From Chloroflexota bacterium (GTDB lineage: Bacteria > Chloroflexota > Anaerolineae > Aggregatilineales > UBA2796): DNA of 53,430 nt. Within the stretch, counting starts at the first letter, position 1, and every line of letters begins with the position of its first letter. This document shows positions 44,845-53,386 of this stretch, in pieces. The notes beneath the pieces are model-generated. The model did not search any database, had not been told where the DNA came from, and worked only from the letters and a program-made list of their open reading frames with translations. The DNA is taken from NCBI GenBank assembly GCA_021325095.1, contig JAJPHV010000067.1, forward strand, positions 1 to 53,430, given 5' to 3'. A program made the translations under genes and the position numbers.

Positions 44845-45996
44845 ATGCAAAACGTATCCATTATCGGGGTCGGGCAGACCCCGGTGGGCGAACACTGGGA
44901 ACTCTCGCTGCGCCACCTGGCACTGCAAGCAGTACAGGCTGCGCTGGACAACGCCGGACTGAACAAGGTCGATGCGATTATCGTCGGCAACGCGCTCGGC
45001 GGCGTGATCAGCAACCAGAACCACCTGGGCGCACTGGTCACGGACTTTGCCGGAATGCGCGGCACAGAGGCGTTTCGCGTTGAAGCGGCGGATGCGTCGG
45101 GCGGCGTGGCGCTGCGTCAGGGCTATTTGATGGTCGCCAGCGGCATGGCACAAACGGTCATGGTGCTCGGCGTCGAGAAAGTGACCGATCTGATTGGCAG
45201 CCAGCGACAAACAGCGATGGCGAGTTTCCTGGATGCCGAGTATGAAGCGGCGCACGGCGCAACCCCGGTGGCGTTGGCGGCCCTGCTCATGCGCCGCTAC
45301 ATGCACGAATACGGCGTGCAAGTTGCAGACTTTGCCAACTTCAGCGTCAATGCCCATGCCAATGGCTCGAAAAACGCCAACGCCATGTACCGCAACTTGA
45401 TCCGGGCGGAGCGCTTCAGCAGCGCGCCGCTGGTGGCCGATCCGGTCAATTTGTTCGACGTGGCCCCGGAAGCTGATGGCGCTGCCGCCGTGATCCTGAC
45501 GAGCGCCGAACGCGCCGCCGACCTGGTTCCGCACCCGGTGCGCATCCTCGCCAGCGCTGTCGGCACGGATGCGCTGGCGGTGCATGATCGACCTGATCCA
45601 CTGTGTTTGATGGCGGCCAGTCTGTCGGCGCAGCGTGCCTACGAACAGGCGTCCATCGGCCCGGCGGACGTGGACCTGCTGGAACTGCACGACTCGTCAA
45701 CGATCATGGCAGCGCTGTCGCTGGAAGCCTGCGGCTTCGCGGACCGGGGCGAAGGCTGGCGTCTGGCAACAGACAACCGAATCGGCACCAAGGGCAGTAT
45801 TCCGATCAGCACCTTTGGCGGACTCAAGAGCCGGGGTAATCCGTTTGGTGCGACGGGCGTCTACCAGGCCGTAGAGGTCGTGCTGCAACTGCGTGGCGAG
45901 GCCGGCGAGAACCAGATTGAGGGCGCGCAGATCGGCATGACACAAAACCTGGGCGGGCTGGGCGGAACGGCGGTCACCCATTTGTTTGGCCGCTAA
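44845..45996 (+). CDS. Thiolase-fold protein, archaeal acetyl-CoA acetyltransferase-like, catalytic residues substituted
   Basis: About 383 aa thiolase of the SCP-x/archaeal subgroup: IIGVGQTPVGEHW start, LELHDSSTI (His282), FGGLKSRGNPFGATG and NLGGLGGTAVTH. Two expected catalytic positions differ. The nucleophile segment reads VEAADASGG, with Asp83 where thiolases have Cys, and the usual GHP reads GNP (Asn332). It sits in the HMGS-thiolase-DUF35 order of the archaeal complex, but the Claisen condensation by the usual mechanism looks impaired. It may be a non-catalytic partner or do other chemistry, as in the Cys-lacking Ltp2 aldolases that pair with DUF35 proteins. The ATG at 44824 is an alternative start. 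Confidence 0.8.
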   Translation: MQNVSIIGVGQTPVGEHWELSLRHLALQAVQAALDNAGLNKVDAIIVGNALGGVISNQNHLGALVTDFAGMRGTEAFRVEAADASGGVALRQGYLMVASGMAQTVMVLGVEKVTDLIGSQRQTAMASFLDAEYEAAHGATPVALAALLMRRYMHEYGVQVADFANFSVNAHANGSKNANAMYRNLIRAERFSSAPLVADPVNLFDVAPEADGAAAVILTSAERAADLVPHPVRILASAVGTDALAVHDRPDPLCLMAASLSAQRAYEQASIGPADVDLLELHDSSTIMAALSLEACGFADRGEGWRLATDNRIGTKGSIPISTFGGLKSRGNPFGATGVYQAVEVVLQLRGEAGENQIEGAQIGMTQNLGGLGGTAVTHLFGR

Positions 45997-46168
45997 GTCC
46001 TTCAGTGTTATGTCAAGCTATCAACCCATTTGTGAGCGGTTTTGGCAGCGCCAGAAGCTCTCATGATAGATTTTGATAGTCCGTTGCTGTTAGTCTTGTG
46101 ACTGTACGCACAAATGGGTTCGGCGCTGCGTGCGCCGAAAGTACGTAGTGTAAGCGAGGTTCAGAACC
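45997..46168. repeat. Gap with 12-bp inverted repeat and hairpin
   Basis: AACCCATTTGTG (46023-46034) recurs inverted as CACAAATGGGTT (46109-46120), 74 bases apart. The right arm runs into a perfect 8-bp hairpin TTCGGCGC/GCGCCGAA (46119-46126, 46132-46139). GCAGCGCC inside the left part also matches GGCGCTGC beyond the right arm, so pseudoknot-like pairing is possible. The element separates the thiolase from the DUF35 genes and could be a MITE-like insertion or structured leader. Confidence 0.45.
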
Positions 46169-46369
46169 ATGCATATTGCTCAAAACTGGCGCATCAACGC
46201 ACAGCGGTACTCGATGAAGGGCCATCGCTGCGAAAAATGTCAGAAGGTATCGTTTCCGCCCCGCGACGTTTGCCCGTACTGCGCTGCCGACAACATCAAC
46301 TTTTCCACAGGCGACTCCAAAGTGATCGAACTCCCCGAGGCAATGGCCTTGCAGCGCGCGGATCGCTAA
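46169..46369 (+). CDS. Truncated DUF35 protein, zinc ribbon only
   Basis: 66 aa. MHIAQNWR then YSMKGHRCEKCQKVSFPPR and CPYC form the rubredoxin-like zinc ribbon of DUF35 (Cys in CxxC pairs), but the OB-fold half is missing. The product ends about 20 residues after the second CxxC. It is a tandem copy of the next gene, with the same first eight residues and 15 of the first 20 shared. It could be a decaying duplicate or a stand-alone zinc ribbon. Confidence 0.65.
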   Translation: MHIAQNWRINAQRYSMKGHRCEKCQKVSFPPRDVCPYCAADNINFSTGDSKVIELPEAMALQRADR

Positions 46370-46378
46370 CCAACCACC

Positions 46379-46777
46379 ATGCACATTGCTCAAAACTGGC
46401 GGCTGAAAGGGCAGCGTTACGGGCTGGTCGGTGAGAAGTGCCCGTCCTGCGGGCACGCGATTTTCCCGCCGCGCGACGTTTGCCCGGACTGCGCGATGGA
46501 GGCCAAGACGTTGTTCCAGTTCAGCGGCAAAGGTGAGGTCTACAGCTTCACAACCATTCAGGACGCCCCGGCGGGTTTCGAGGAGCAAGCGCCCTACGTC
46601 CTGGCGATCATCAAGCTGGATGAGGGGCCAATGGTTACGGCGCAACTGACCGACCTGGATGGCCCGGTGGAGATCGGGATGCGTGTGGAGATGGTCACGC
46701 GCAAGCTGCGCACCGAGGGGCCGCAAGGCGTCATCCTCTACGGCTACAAGTTCCGCAAAAGCATTACGTCCTCATAA
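46379..46777 (+). CDS. DUF35 zinc-ribbon/OB-fold protein
   Basis: 132 aa. N-terminal helix, zinc ribbon (CPSC, then CPDC) and an OB-fold from about 45 (GKGEVYSFTTIQDAP, PYVLAIIKLDEG). In archaea this protein bridges thiolase and HMG-CoA synthase and forms the shared CoA-binding site; in actinobacteria a DUF35 protein partners Ltp2 aldolase. Its place after HMGS and the thiolase homologue fits that role. A hairpin terminator follows. Confidence 0.88.
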   Translation: MHIAQNWRLKGQRYGLVGEKCPSCGHAIFPPRDVCPDCAMEAKTLFQFSGKGEVYSFTTIQDAPAGFEEQAPYVLAIIKLDEGPMVTAQLTDLDGPVEIGMRVEMVTRKLRTEGPQGVILYGYKFRKSITSS

Positions 46778-46796
46778 ACTATTCTGGGATCGTTGT

Positions 46797-46830
46797 GCCC
46801 CGGCCCCTTCCATAGATGGGCTGCCGGGGC
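46797..46830 (+). terminator. Terminator of the mevalonate cluster
   Basis: GCCCCGGC (46797-46804) and GCCGGGGC (46823-46830) form an 8-bp GC stem with an 18-base loop, followed by GTGTTTGATT. Confidence 0.6.
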
Positions 46831-46875
46831 GTGTTTGATTCAGCCACCACCGTCCGGCCCCCAAAATGCCTGCGG

Positions 46876-46881
46876 TATAAT
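46876..46881 (+). promoter_or_regulatory. -10 element before the Hsp70 gene
   Basis: A perfect TATAAT 52 bases before the ATG at 46933. No -35 box at a standard distance and no CIRCE-like inverted repeat is seen. Confidence 0.45.
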
Positions 46882-46932
46882 CCTGGGGCGTTTCAGGCGC
46901 AATCTTTCTCAGCATAGCGAGGGCTTGATCGG

Positions 46933-48630
46933 ATGACGGTTATCGGCATTGACCTGGGTACGACCTTCTCTGCGGTCAGCACCGTTTATGACAGCGTTCC
47001 GGTGATACTCCCTGCGGACACCGAGCGGATTATCCCGTCCGTGGTGGGCCTGTCGCCCGACGGCGAGTGGCTGGTCGGCACGCCGGCGCTGAATCAATAC
47101 GTGCTTTACCCGGAGCGCACCGTTCGCTCTATCAAACGGCTGATGGGCAGTGATCAGGCCGTCACGCTTGGCGACTACCGCCTGACGCCGCCCGAAGTGT
47201 CTGCCCTGATCCTGCAACACATGAAGGCGATTGCCGAGTTCAATCTCAACGAGGCGATTACCCAGGCTGTGATCACCGTCCCCGCCTTTTTCAACAACGC
47301 GCAGCGCCGGGCCACCACACAGGCGGGCGAGCTGGCGGGCCTGGAGGTGCTGCGCATCATCAACGAGCCAACCGCAGCAGCACTGGCCTTCGGCTTGGAA
47401 ACCACCACCGACCAGGTTGCGCTGGTCTATGACCTGGGCGGCGGAACGTTCGACGTATCGCTGGTCGAGATCATGGACGGCGTGATCGACGTGCGCGCCA
47501 GTCACGGTGATACGCACCTGGGCGGCGACGACTTTGACGAGCGGCTGGTCGGCTATCTGGTGGATGTTTTCGAGCAGCAGCACGGTGTCGATCTGCGCCG
47601 CAACCGGCAGGCGCTGGCGCGTATCCGCCGGGCCGCAGAGCAGGCCAAAATTGAACTCAGCAGCCATATGTATACCTGGGTGCGCGAGGAATACCTGGCC
47701 GAGAAGCGCGGTGTGCCGCTCCACCTCGAAGTCGAGATCAGCCGCGAGAAGTTCCTCTTGCTGATCCAGGACCTGCTGCTGCGTACCACCGAATCGATTG
47801 ATCGCGTCCTTGAAGATGGCGAGGTCGAGGCCGTGGATACGGTGCTGATGGTCGGCGGCAGTACCCAAATCCCGGCGGTATGGGAACTGGTTGCGGAGCA
47901 TACGGGCGTCCAGCCGCGCCAGGACGTGAACCCTTCGGAGGCCGTTGCGCTCGGCGCGGGCGTGCAAGGTGCGATCATCGAGGGCAAACCCGTCGATACG
48001 GTGCTGGTTGACATCTCACCGCACTCGCTTGGGGTGGCCGTCGTGAACTTCACCTACGCGGGCGACCCCATCGAAGACAGCTACAAAGTCCTGATCCGTC
48101 GCAACAGCCCGCTTCCGGCCACTGTCGAAGAGTCGTTTTCAACGCTGGCCCCCGACCAAACTGCTGCCCGCATCGAGGTCTACCAGGGCGAACACCCGAC
48201 GGCTTCGCACAACACACTGCTCGGCGAGTTTCTCTTCGAGGATTTGCCAACCTCGCCGACAGGGGAATTGACATCGTTCACCGTCCAGTTCACGCTCAAT
48301 CTGAACGGTATCCTGGAAGTGACCGCCACCGAACGGTTGACAGGCCGCCAGGTCGGGATCACTGTCGCAGTAGACCGGCAGCAGCTTCCGCAAACTGCGC
48401 TCCCGGCTGCGCAGCCGGGCAGTCTATCCGATGAGGTGGACGACGATGCTCAGGCCGACACGGAACTCCTGACGGAAGCAGAAGATTTGCTGGCCCGCGC
48501 TCGTCAGGCGCTTGAGAAAGACCACGATCCCGCGCTGGAAAGCCTGGTCAGCGACGTGACTGCCGCCCTCGACGACGGCGACATGGAACACCTGCAGGAA
48601 CTTGTAGACGTGCTGCTGAACGCCCTGTAG
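46933..48630 (+). CDS. Short Hsp70 family chaperone (DnaK/HscA-like)
   Basis: 565 aa. The ATPase domain starts VIGIDLGTTFSAVS and has VPAFFNNAQRRATTQAGELAG, INEPTAAALAFGL and DLGGGTFDVSL. The substrate-binding beta domain follows (about 370-490; DISPHSLGVAV, NLNGILEVTA). The last 75 residues, acidic then helical, are shorter than the DnaK lid (DnaK is about 610-640 aa). No grpE or dnaJ is adjacent. Function as a specialised chaperone is inferred; it is probably not the main DnaK. Confidence 0.85.
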   Translation: MTVIGIDLGTTFSAVSTVYDSVPVILPADTERIIPSVVGLSPDGEWLVGTPALNQYVLYPERTVRSIKRLMGSDQAVTLGDYRLTPPEVSALILQHMKAIAEFNLNEAITQAVITVPAFFNNAQRRATTQAGELAGLEVLRIINEPTAAALAFGLETTTDQVALVYDLGGGTFDVSLVEIMDGVIDVRASHGDTHLGGDDFDERLVGYLVDVFEQQHGVDLRRNRQALARIRRAAEQAKIELSSHMYTWVREEYLAEKRGVPLHLEVEISREKFLLLIQDLLLRTTESIDRVLEDGEVEAVDTVLMVGGSTQIPAVWELVAEHTGVQPRQDVNPSEAVALGAGVQGAIIEGKPVDTVLVDISPHSLGVAVVNFTYAGDPIEDSYKVLIRRNSPLPATVEESFSTLAPDQTAARIEVYQGEHPTASHNTLLGEFLFEDLPTSPTGELTSFTVQFTLNLNGILEVTATERLTGRQVGITVAVDRQQLPQTALPAAQPGSLSDEVDDDAQADTELLTEAEDLLARARQALEKDHDPALESLVSDVTAALDDGDMEHLQELVDVLLNAL

Positions 48631-48653
48631 CACGGCGAGGGGCTTGGGGCGCG

Positions 48654-50348
48654 TCACGCCTTGGCAGGCACGGCTTCTATTGGGGACTCGTTGCGGTACG
48701 TTACCATGCCCGGCTTGCCGCCCTTGATCTTGCGGACGTGGCGGCGTTCGGTCACATCCACCAGCACGCGGGCCTCGCCCCGTGAAGCGCTGTAGTATGC
48801 GGCCAATCCCGCCGCACGCCGCAGGGTGCTGGCTGCCACCGGGCGGCCTCCGCTCTTGACGATGACGTGTGCGCCGGGGACACCGCGTGCGTGTAGCCAC
48901 AAATCTTCGGGCTTGCCTTTGCCAAAGGTCACTTCCTCATTCTGCCGCGAATTGCGCCCGACCCAGATCACGATTCCTTCGGGCGTCGTGACCTTCAATG
49001 GCGCCGATCTGCTGCCCTTTGGCCGTGCCGTCTGGGGGCCGCGCCAGTAGCCATTGGCTTGCAAAGCGTCCTGCACCTCGCCGATCTCCGGCCAGTTGGC
49101 GGCAAGCTGCAAATCGGTTTCCAACTGGCGCAGATAGGCGATCTCAGCTTCAGCGGCCTGGATCAAATCGGGCACTTCGGCGGCGGCACGCTTGGCTTTC
49201 TCGTACTGCTCAAAGTACTGTTTGGCGTTGTCCACCACACTGATCGACGGATCGATCTCGATATCGAGCGGGGGCTGGTCAAAGTCATACTGTGCGCTCA
49301 AGTGGGTCTGCCCCGGCTGGATCGTGTACTGATAGGCCAGCAGCAGTTCACCGCTTTGTCGTAGCCGTTCTCGCTCTGATTCATCGCGCTGCGAACGTTT
49401 CAGCGCTTCCAGCCGACGCTCGACTTTCTGCCGCGCTTCCTCAATCGCCGCCTGGATGGGCTTCTTGGCGGCGTCGTAGGCTTCGATACCTACCGGAGCA
49501 CCGTAGTAACGGGCCAGTGCCTCGCTGATGGTGTTGGTGGCTCGCCAGCCCACCAGATGTGTGACCGGATAGACGGCGTAGCTGGTGACCAGGCTGTTCG
49601 CCTCGGTCACGCCCGGCTGCCAGCGGCGTTCCAGGAGCAAGCCAAGCAGCGATTGGATTGCTGCGAACAGGGCGCGAGCGCTGGTGTCGCCTGCCCGGGT
49701 GGTGGTGGACTGCGTGGCCCGGTAGACGGCTTCTTTCGCCAGCAGCGGACTGAAGCCGAGCAGTGAATCGGTCAGCGTGCGCCAGGCAGCTTTGCCGGGG
49801 TCGGCATCCAGGGCATCTTGCAGCAGCAGCAGCGTGAGCAGGTTCGGCGCACGCTTGAGCTTTTGGGGTGGCGGCGGCACGTATTCGTGGCCGGGCAGGC
49901 TGACACGAACGCGGTTTTCCTGCGGTCCAACGCGCCGCAGACAATCCATGATTCGACCATCCCGCACGAGCAAAATGTTGCTGCGGCGTTCCATCGGCTC
50001 GGCGATCAGGGTAAAGACACCTTCGGGCGCTTCAAATTCAAGATGTACGACGCGCTCCCAGGCAGGCTGGCTCACCGAGACGAGCGTTGCGCCCTCGATA
50101 TGACGGCGCAGCATCAGGCCGAGTGGCGATGGATTCTCCACGCCGCGCCGTACCCGATCCGGGACGAGGTGAATGCGCGCTTCCTGCGGGTGTGCGCTGA
50201 TCAGCAAATAGTGCCGGGCGTGGTTCGCATAGATTTCAAGGCCGATGGCGTCATTGCCAAGTTCGAGGCTGTCCTGGACGCGCCCGCCTTGCAGTGTCGC
50301 CGTCAGTTCATCGACGACGGCGGAAATGGTAAATACGTCGAAATTCAT
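48654..50348 (-). CDS. NFACT family protein (RqcH/Rqc2 homologue)
   Basis: 564 aa. The NFACT-N domain starts MNFDVFTISAVVDEL. A coiled-coil (about 300-400) follows, then NFACT-R with EDLWLHARGVPGAHV and VTERRHVRKIKGGKPGMV. Bacterial RqcH binds stalled 50S subunits and adds Ala tails to nascent chains for degradation. The Asp-Arg pair needed in that reaction reads Glu98-Arg99 here (AWERVV). Length and domains are otherwise normal. The gene downstream of the coupled beta-propeller gene, with a 4-base start/stop overlap. Confidence 0.88.
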   Translation of the reverse strand: MNFDVFTISAVVDELTATLQGGRVQDSLELGNDAIGLEIYANHARHYLLISAHPQEARIHLVPDRVRRGVENPSPLGLMLRRHIEGATLVSVSQPAWERVVHLEFEAPEGVFTLIAEPMERRSNILLVRDGRIMDCLRRVGPQENRVRVSLPGHEYVPPPPQKLKRAPNLLTLLLLQDALDADPGKAAWRTLTDSLLGFSPLLAKEAVYRATQSTTTRAGDTSARALFAAIQSLLGLLLERRWQPGVTEANSLVTSYAVYPVTHLVGWRATNTISEALARYYGAPVGIEAYDAAKKPIQAAIEEARQKVERRLEALKRSQRDESERERLRQSGELLLAYQYTIQPGQTHLSAQYDFDQPPLDIEIDPSISVVDNAKQYFEQYEKAKRAAAEVPDLIQAAEAEIAYLRQLETDLQLAANWPEIGEVQDALQANGYWRGPQTARPKGSRSAPLKVTTPEGIVIWVGRNSRQNEEVTFGKGKPEDLWLHARGVPGAHVIVKSGGRPVAASTLRRAAGLAAYYSASRGEARVLVDVTERRHVRKIKGGKPGMVTYRNESPIEAVPAKA

Positions 50349-51181
50349 GATCTGGGAAAGGCCAACCTGTAAATCTGGTTAAGAATGGCGTCGGCAATGA
50401 TCAGGTTTCCCTGGCTGTCGAATGCGATGCCATGCGGATAGCGCAGCCCGGTGACCAGCGCGATCTTTTGCCCGCTCTGCGGATCGATTCGCCAGATCGT
50501 GCCGGGCAGTGCATTGACAATGAGATCACCACTGCCATCCAATAGCACGTCGTCGGGCAGCGTGATCGGCGCGATTAGCGTGCGAACGCCGTCCGAAGTT
50601 ATGCGATATATCGCATTACCGAATTCATCGCAAACGAACAGCGTGCCATCGGCAGCCAGGGCAGCCGATGTGGGTCGCTTGAACCCCCTGGCAATCAGGC
50701 TCACGTGCCGCGCATCACTGCTCAAGCGCAGAATCCGGCCCGTCGGCGCGTCAGGAATGAGCAGATCGCCCGTGGCCGAGTCGCGGCTGATGCCGTCAAT
50801 ACCGTCGTTGTGAGTCTTGTTGCCAACCGCATAGAACAACGTCATGCTTTTCTTCACCGGATCAACCTGGTACAGGCGATTGGTGGCCTGTTCGGCGACG
50901 ATCAATGTGCCGTCGGGCAGGGGCACGATCCCTTCCGGCTCACGGATGGCAGGGCTGACGATTTCCGGCTCGCCCAGGGCGTTCAGGCGCAGCACTCGGT
51001 TGGCCGTCATGTCGCCGAAGTAGATCGTGTCGTCTGCGCCAACAGCCAGATCGTCCGGGCTGCCTGCACCCCTGCCGATGACGGAGAGCATTCCCTGGTG
51101 CGCTATTGGCCCATCAGCCCGCACGCTGACCGCTGGTGCCAGCAGCAACAGAATAGACAACACAATTCGCCGGATCATCAC
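50345..51181 (-). CDS. Secreted NHL/SMP-30-like beta-propeller protein
   Basis: 278 aa with a signal peptide (about 1-22, ending VSVRADG). Repeated units of about 40 residues carry G-x-L-x-V-x-D and N-x-I-Y-R-I wording (DGTLFVCDEFGNAIYRI, QGNLIIADAILNQIYRL), typical of six-bladed NHL/SMP-30 propellers. It may be a lactonase-like enzyme or a binding protein; no clear metal-site residues stand out. The stop overlaps the NFACT start (ATGA), so the two are translationally coupled despite unlike locations. Confidence 0.75.
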   Translation of the reverse strand: MMIRRIVLSILLLLAPAVSVRADGPIAHQGMLSVIGRGAGSPDDLAVGADDTIYFGDMTANRVLRLNALGEPEIVSPAIREPEGIVPLPDGTLIVAEQATNRLYQVDPVKKSMTLFYAVGNKTHNDGIDGISRDSATGDLLIPDAPTGRILRLSSDARHVSLIARGFKRPTSAALAADGTLFVCDEFGNAIYRITSDGVRTLIAPITLPDDVLLDGSGDLIVNALPGTIWRIDPQSGQKIALVTGLRYPHGIAFDSQGNLIIADAILNQIYRLAFPRS

Positions 51182-51313
51182 CGCTTGTTCGCCACCGATC
51201 TAATCATTGTTAGGCCAGAACATCAACACTAGCGCTATGCCAGAGCCACGCGCAAGGCAGTGCGAGCTTCAGCTATGCAGATGATTGGCGTGGCGATCTG
51301 CTATGGCGAATAA

Positions 51314-51344
51314 CAAGCCCCTCAGCGGTTCGGAGAGGGGCTTG
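51314..51344. terminator. Strong hairpin downstream of RNase J gene
   Basis: CAAGCCCCTC (51314-51323) and GAGGGGCTTG (51335-51344) form a perfect 10-bp stem with an 11-base loop. On the minus strand it is followed by TTATT, suiting termination of the RNase J transcript. Confidence 0.7.
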
Positions 51345-51369
51345 CGTTTTACCTATGCTTGCGGGCAGT

Positions 51370-53058
51370 TCAGGCGTCCGGCCCGCTGCCGTTGTTGCTC
51401 GCCACCTTGACGATACTGGGCAGCACAACAGGGCGGCGGTTCGTTTGCCTGTAGAAGAACTCGCCCAGGCCCTCGCGGATCGCGTCGTGGGTGGTCTTGC
51501 CCTTTTGCTGCATCAGCCGCTTGATCTCCAGGCTGGCCTGGTCGAGCAGCGTCTCGGAGTCGCGCATATGAATGAACCCCCGGCTGATGATCTGCGGGCG
51601 TCCGGCCAGCTTGCCGTTCTTGTTGACGGGCAGGACGGCCACGACGAAGCCATCCGTTGCCAGTCGTTCGCGGTCACGCAGCACCGTTTCGTTCACATCG
51701 TCGAGCAAGCGCCCGTCGATGCGCACGTCCTGGCCGGGCACCGTCTCGCCGTAGCGGGCTTGCACGCCGTCGAACTCCCAGACCTGGTAATTCTGGAGGA
51801 TGAAGCGCCGCTGCTCCGGAATGCCGACCTCGCCTGCCAGCCGGCTGTGCAGGTGCAGATGGCGCGCCTCGCCGTGTATCGGGATGAAGAAGTGGGGTTT
51901 GACCGCTTCCAGCATCTGGCGCATGTCTTCCTGCGCGCCGTGCCCGGAGGTGTGGATGGGGGCCATGCTGCCGTAGATGACGAACGCACCGCGCGTGAAC
52001 AACTGGTTGATGACGCGCGCCATGCTTTCCTCTTTGCCGGGAATGACGCGGCCCGACACCAGCACCGTATCACCCGACTGGATCGACACGAGCGGGTGGT
52101 TGCCGGCTGCCATACGCGACAGCGCCGAGGTGGGTTCGCCCTGCGTGCCGGTAGCGATGATGACCAGTTTGCTTTCCGGCAGGTTCATCGCCAGTTCGAG
52201 CGGAACCAGCCCCAGGCCCGGCTTGATGTAGCCAAGATTCTGCGCCAGCGCGACGTTTTCATTCAAGCTGCGCCCGGCCAACGCGACCTGCCGCCCGGCC
52301 TTGTGGGCCGCATCGATCACCTGCTGAATGCGGGCGATGTGCGAAGCGAAGGTAGCAACGATGATCCGCCCCGGCGCAGACAGGAAGAGCGGCTCGAACG
52401 CCTGCCCGACCAGGACGTCGGAGGGTGTGCGGCCCGGACGATCTGCATTGGTGCTGTCCGCAAGCAGCGCCAGCACGCCGTCCCGGGTCAGCGCAGCCAG
52501 GCGCTTGAAGTCCGTCGGACGACCATCGACTGGTGTCGGATCGATCTTAAAGTCGCCTGTATGGACGATCTTGCCGAGCGGTGTCTCGATCACCAGCCCA
52601 ACACAGTCCGGGATAGAGTGCGTGACGTGATAGGCATTGATAGCGAACGGGCCGACCAGCAGCGGCTTCTTCTCGCTGAGTGGCCGCAGATCGGCCTGGA
52701 TGCCCTGTTGCAGTAAGCTGGCTTCAGCCAGTGCCAGTGTGAACGGCGTCCCGTAGACGGGAACCGATATTTGCTGTAGCAAGAACTGCAAGCCACCGAT
52801 GTGATCCAAGTGGCCGTGTGTCAGAATGATGCCACAGATCATATCTTTGCGTTCCAGCAAATAGTTGTAGTCCGGCAGGATGAAATCGACGCCGGGCATA
52901 TCGTTGGAGGGGAACATGACGCCCGCATCCACGACGATCAATTTGCGGCCATATTCGATCACGGTCATGTTCTTGCCGATCTCGCCGAGGCCGCCCAGCG
53001 GCAAGATACGCAGTGTCCTCAATGGTTTGGTTGTCATACCTTTACTCAAATTACTCAC
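51370..53058 (-). CDS. rnj: Ribonuclease J
   Basis: 562 aa metallo-beta-lactamase/beta-CASP nuclease, with 5'-exo and endo activity on RNA. LPLGGLGEIGKNM opens the domain. LTHGHLDHIGG holds the metal ligands. DSTNADRPGRTPS and the beta-CASP segments (ATFASHIARIQQ, TGTQGEP, HTSGHGAQEDM) follow, with IPIHGEARHL near the end. The length matches bacterial RNase J. The start may be the GTG at 53058 (GAGG just upstream) or the ATG at 53037. Confidence 0.93.
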   Translation of the reverse strand: MSNLSKGMTTKPLRTLRILPLGGLGEIGKNMTVIEYGRKLIVVDAGVMFPSNDMPGVDFILPDYNYLLERKDMICGIILTHGHLDHIGGLQFLLQQISVPVYGTPFTLALAEASLLQQGIQADLRPLSEKKPLLVGPFAINAYHVTHSIPDCVGLVIETPLGKIVHTGDFKIDPTPVDGRPTDFKRLAALTRDGVLALLADSTNADRPGRTPSDVLVGQAFEPLFLSAPGRIIVATFASHIARIQQVIDAAHKAGRQVALAGRSLNENVALAQNLGYIKPGLGLVPLELAMNLPESKLVIIATGTQGEPTSALSRMAAGNHPLVSIQSGDTVLVSGRVIPGKEESMARVINQLFTRGAFVIYGSMAPIHTSGHGAQEDMRQMLEAVKPHFFIPIHGEARHLHLHSRLAGEVGIPEQRRFILQNYQVWEFDGVQARYGETVPGQDVRIDGRLLDDVNETVLRDRERLATDGFVVAVLPVNKNGKLAGRPQIISRGFIHMRDSETLLDQASLEIKRLMQQKGKTTHDAIREGLGEFFYRQTNRRPVVLPSIVKVASNNGSGPDA

Positions 53059-53285
53059 TTCACCTCAGGCACGTGCCTGTCCTTCCGAATTACAACGTAT
53101 TCACCACAAACAAATAACTGTACACACGTATCGCCGGTCAGCACGAATGAACCCGGCTGTTTACGCGCCACAGCAATTTGGCCCGGCGTGAATGCACACC
53201 AGGATAGTCCCGCCAGGTTGGCCCATCAGATGGATTGGTCGCAAAGCCTGAGGAACACAATGGGGTCGTTGCTCATATGTGAACT

Positions 53286-53313
53286 AGTATAGCACAAAGT
53301 GTCCGTTTTACAA
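53286..53313 (-). promoter_or_regulatory. Promoter candidate for the RNase J gene
   Basis: Minus-strand TTGTAA (plus 53308-53313) and TATACT (plus 53286-53291) with a 16-base spacer, giving a leader of about 220 bases before the gene. The stretch 53059-53285 holds no other recognisable feature. Confidence 0.5.
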
Positions 53314-53356
53314 TAGGAAATATATTACTGACGCAAACAAAAAGAAATAAAGGGGC

Positions 53357-53386
53357 GGCAGGATGGGATAAAATGGCAGGATGGGA
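53357..53386. repeat. Short direct repeat
   Basis: GGCAGGATGGGA occurs at 53357-53368 and again at 53375-53386, an 18-base period, at the edge of the right-end reading frame. It may be part of an insertion-sequence end. Confidence 0.4.

Noticed and set aside
46909..47967. 352-codon minus-strand open frame
   Set aside because: Antisense to the Hsp70 ATPase domain, whose motifs are unmistakable.
51355..52716. 453-codon plus-strand open frame
   Set aside because: Antisense to RNase J; no recognisable features.
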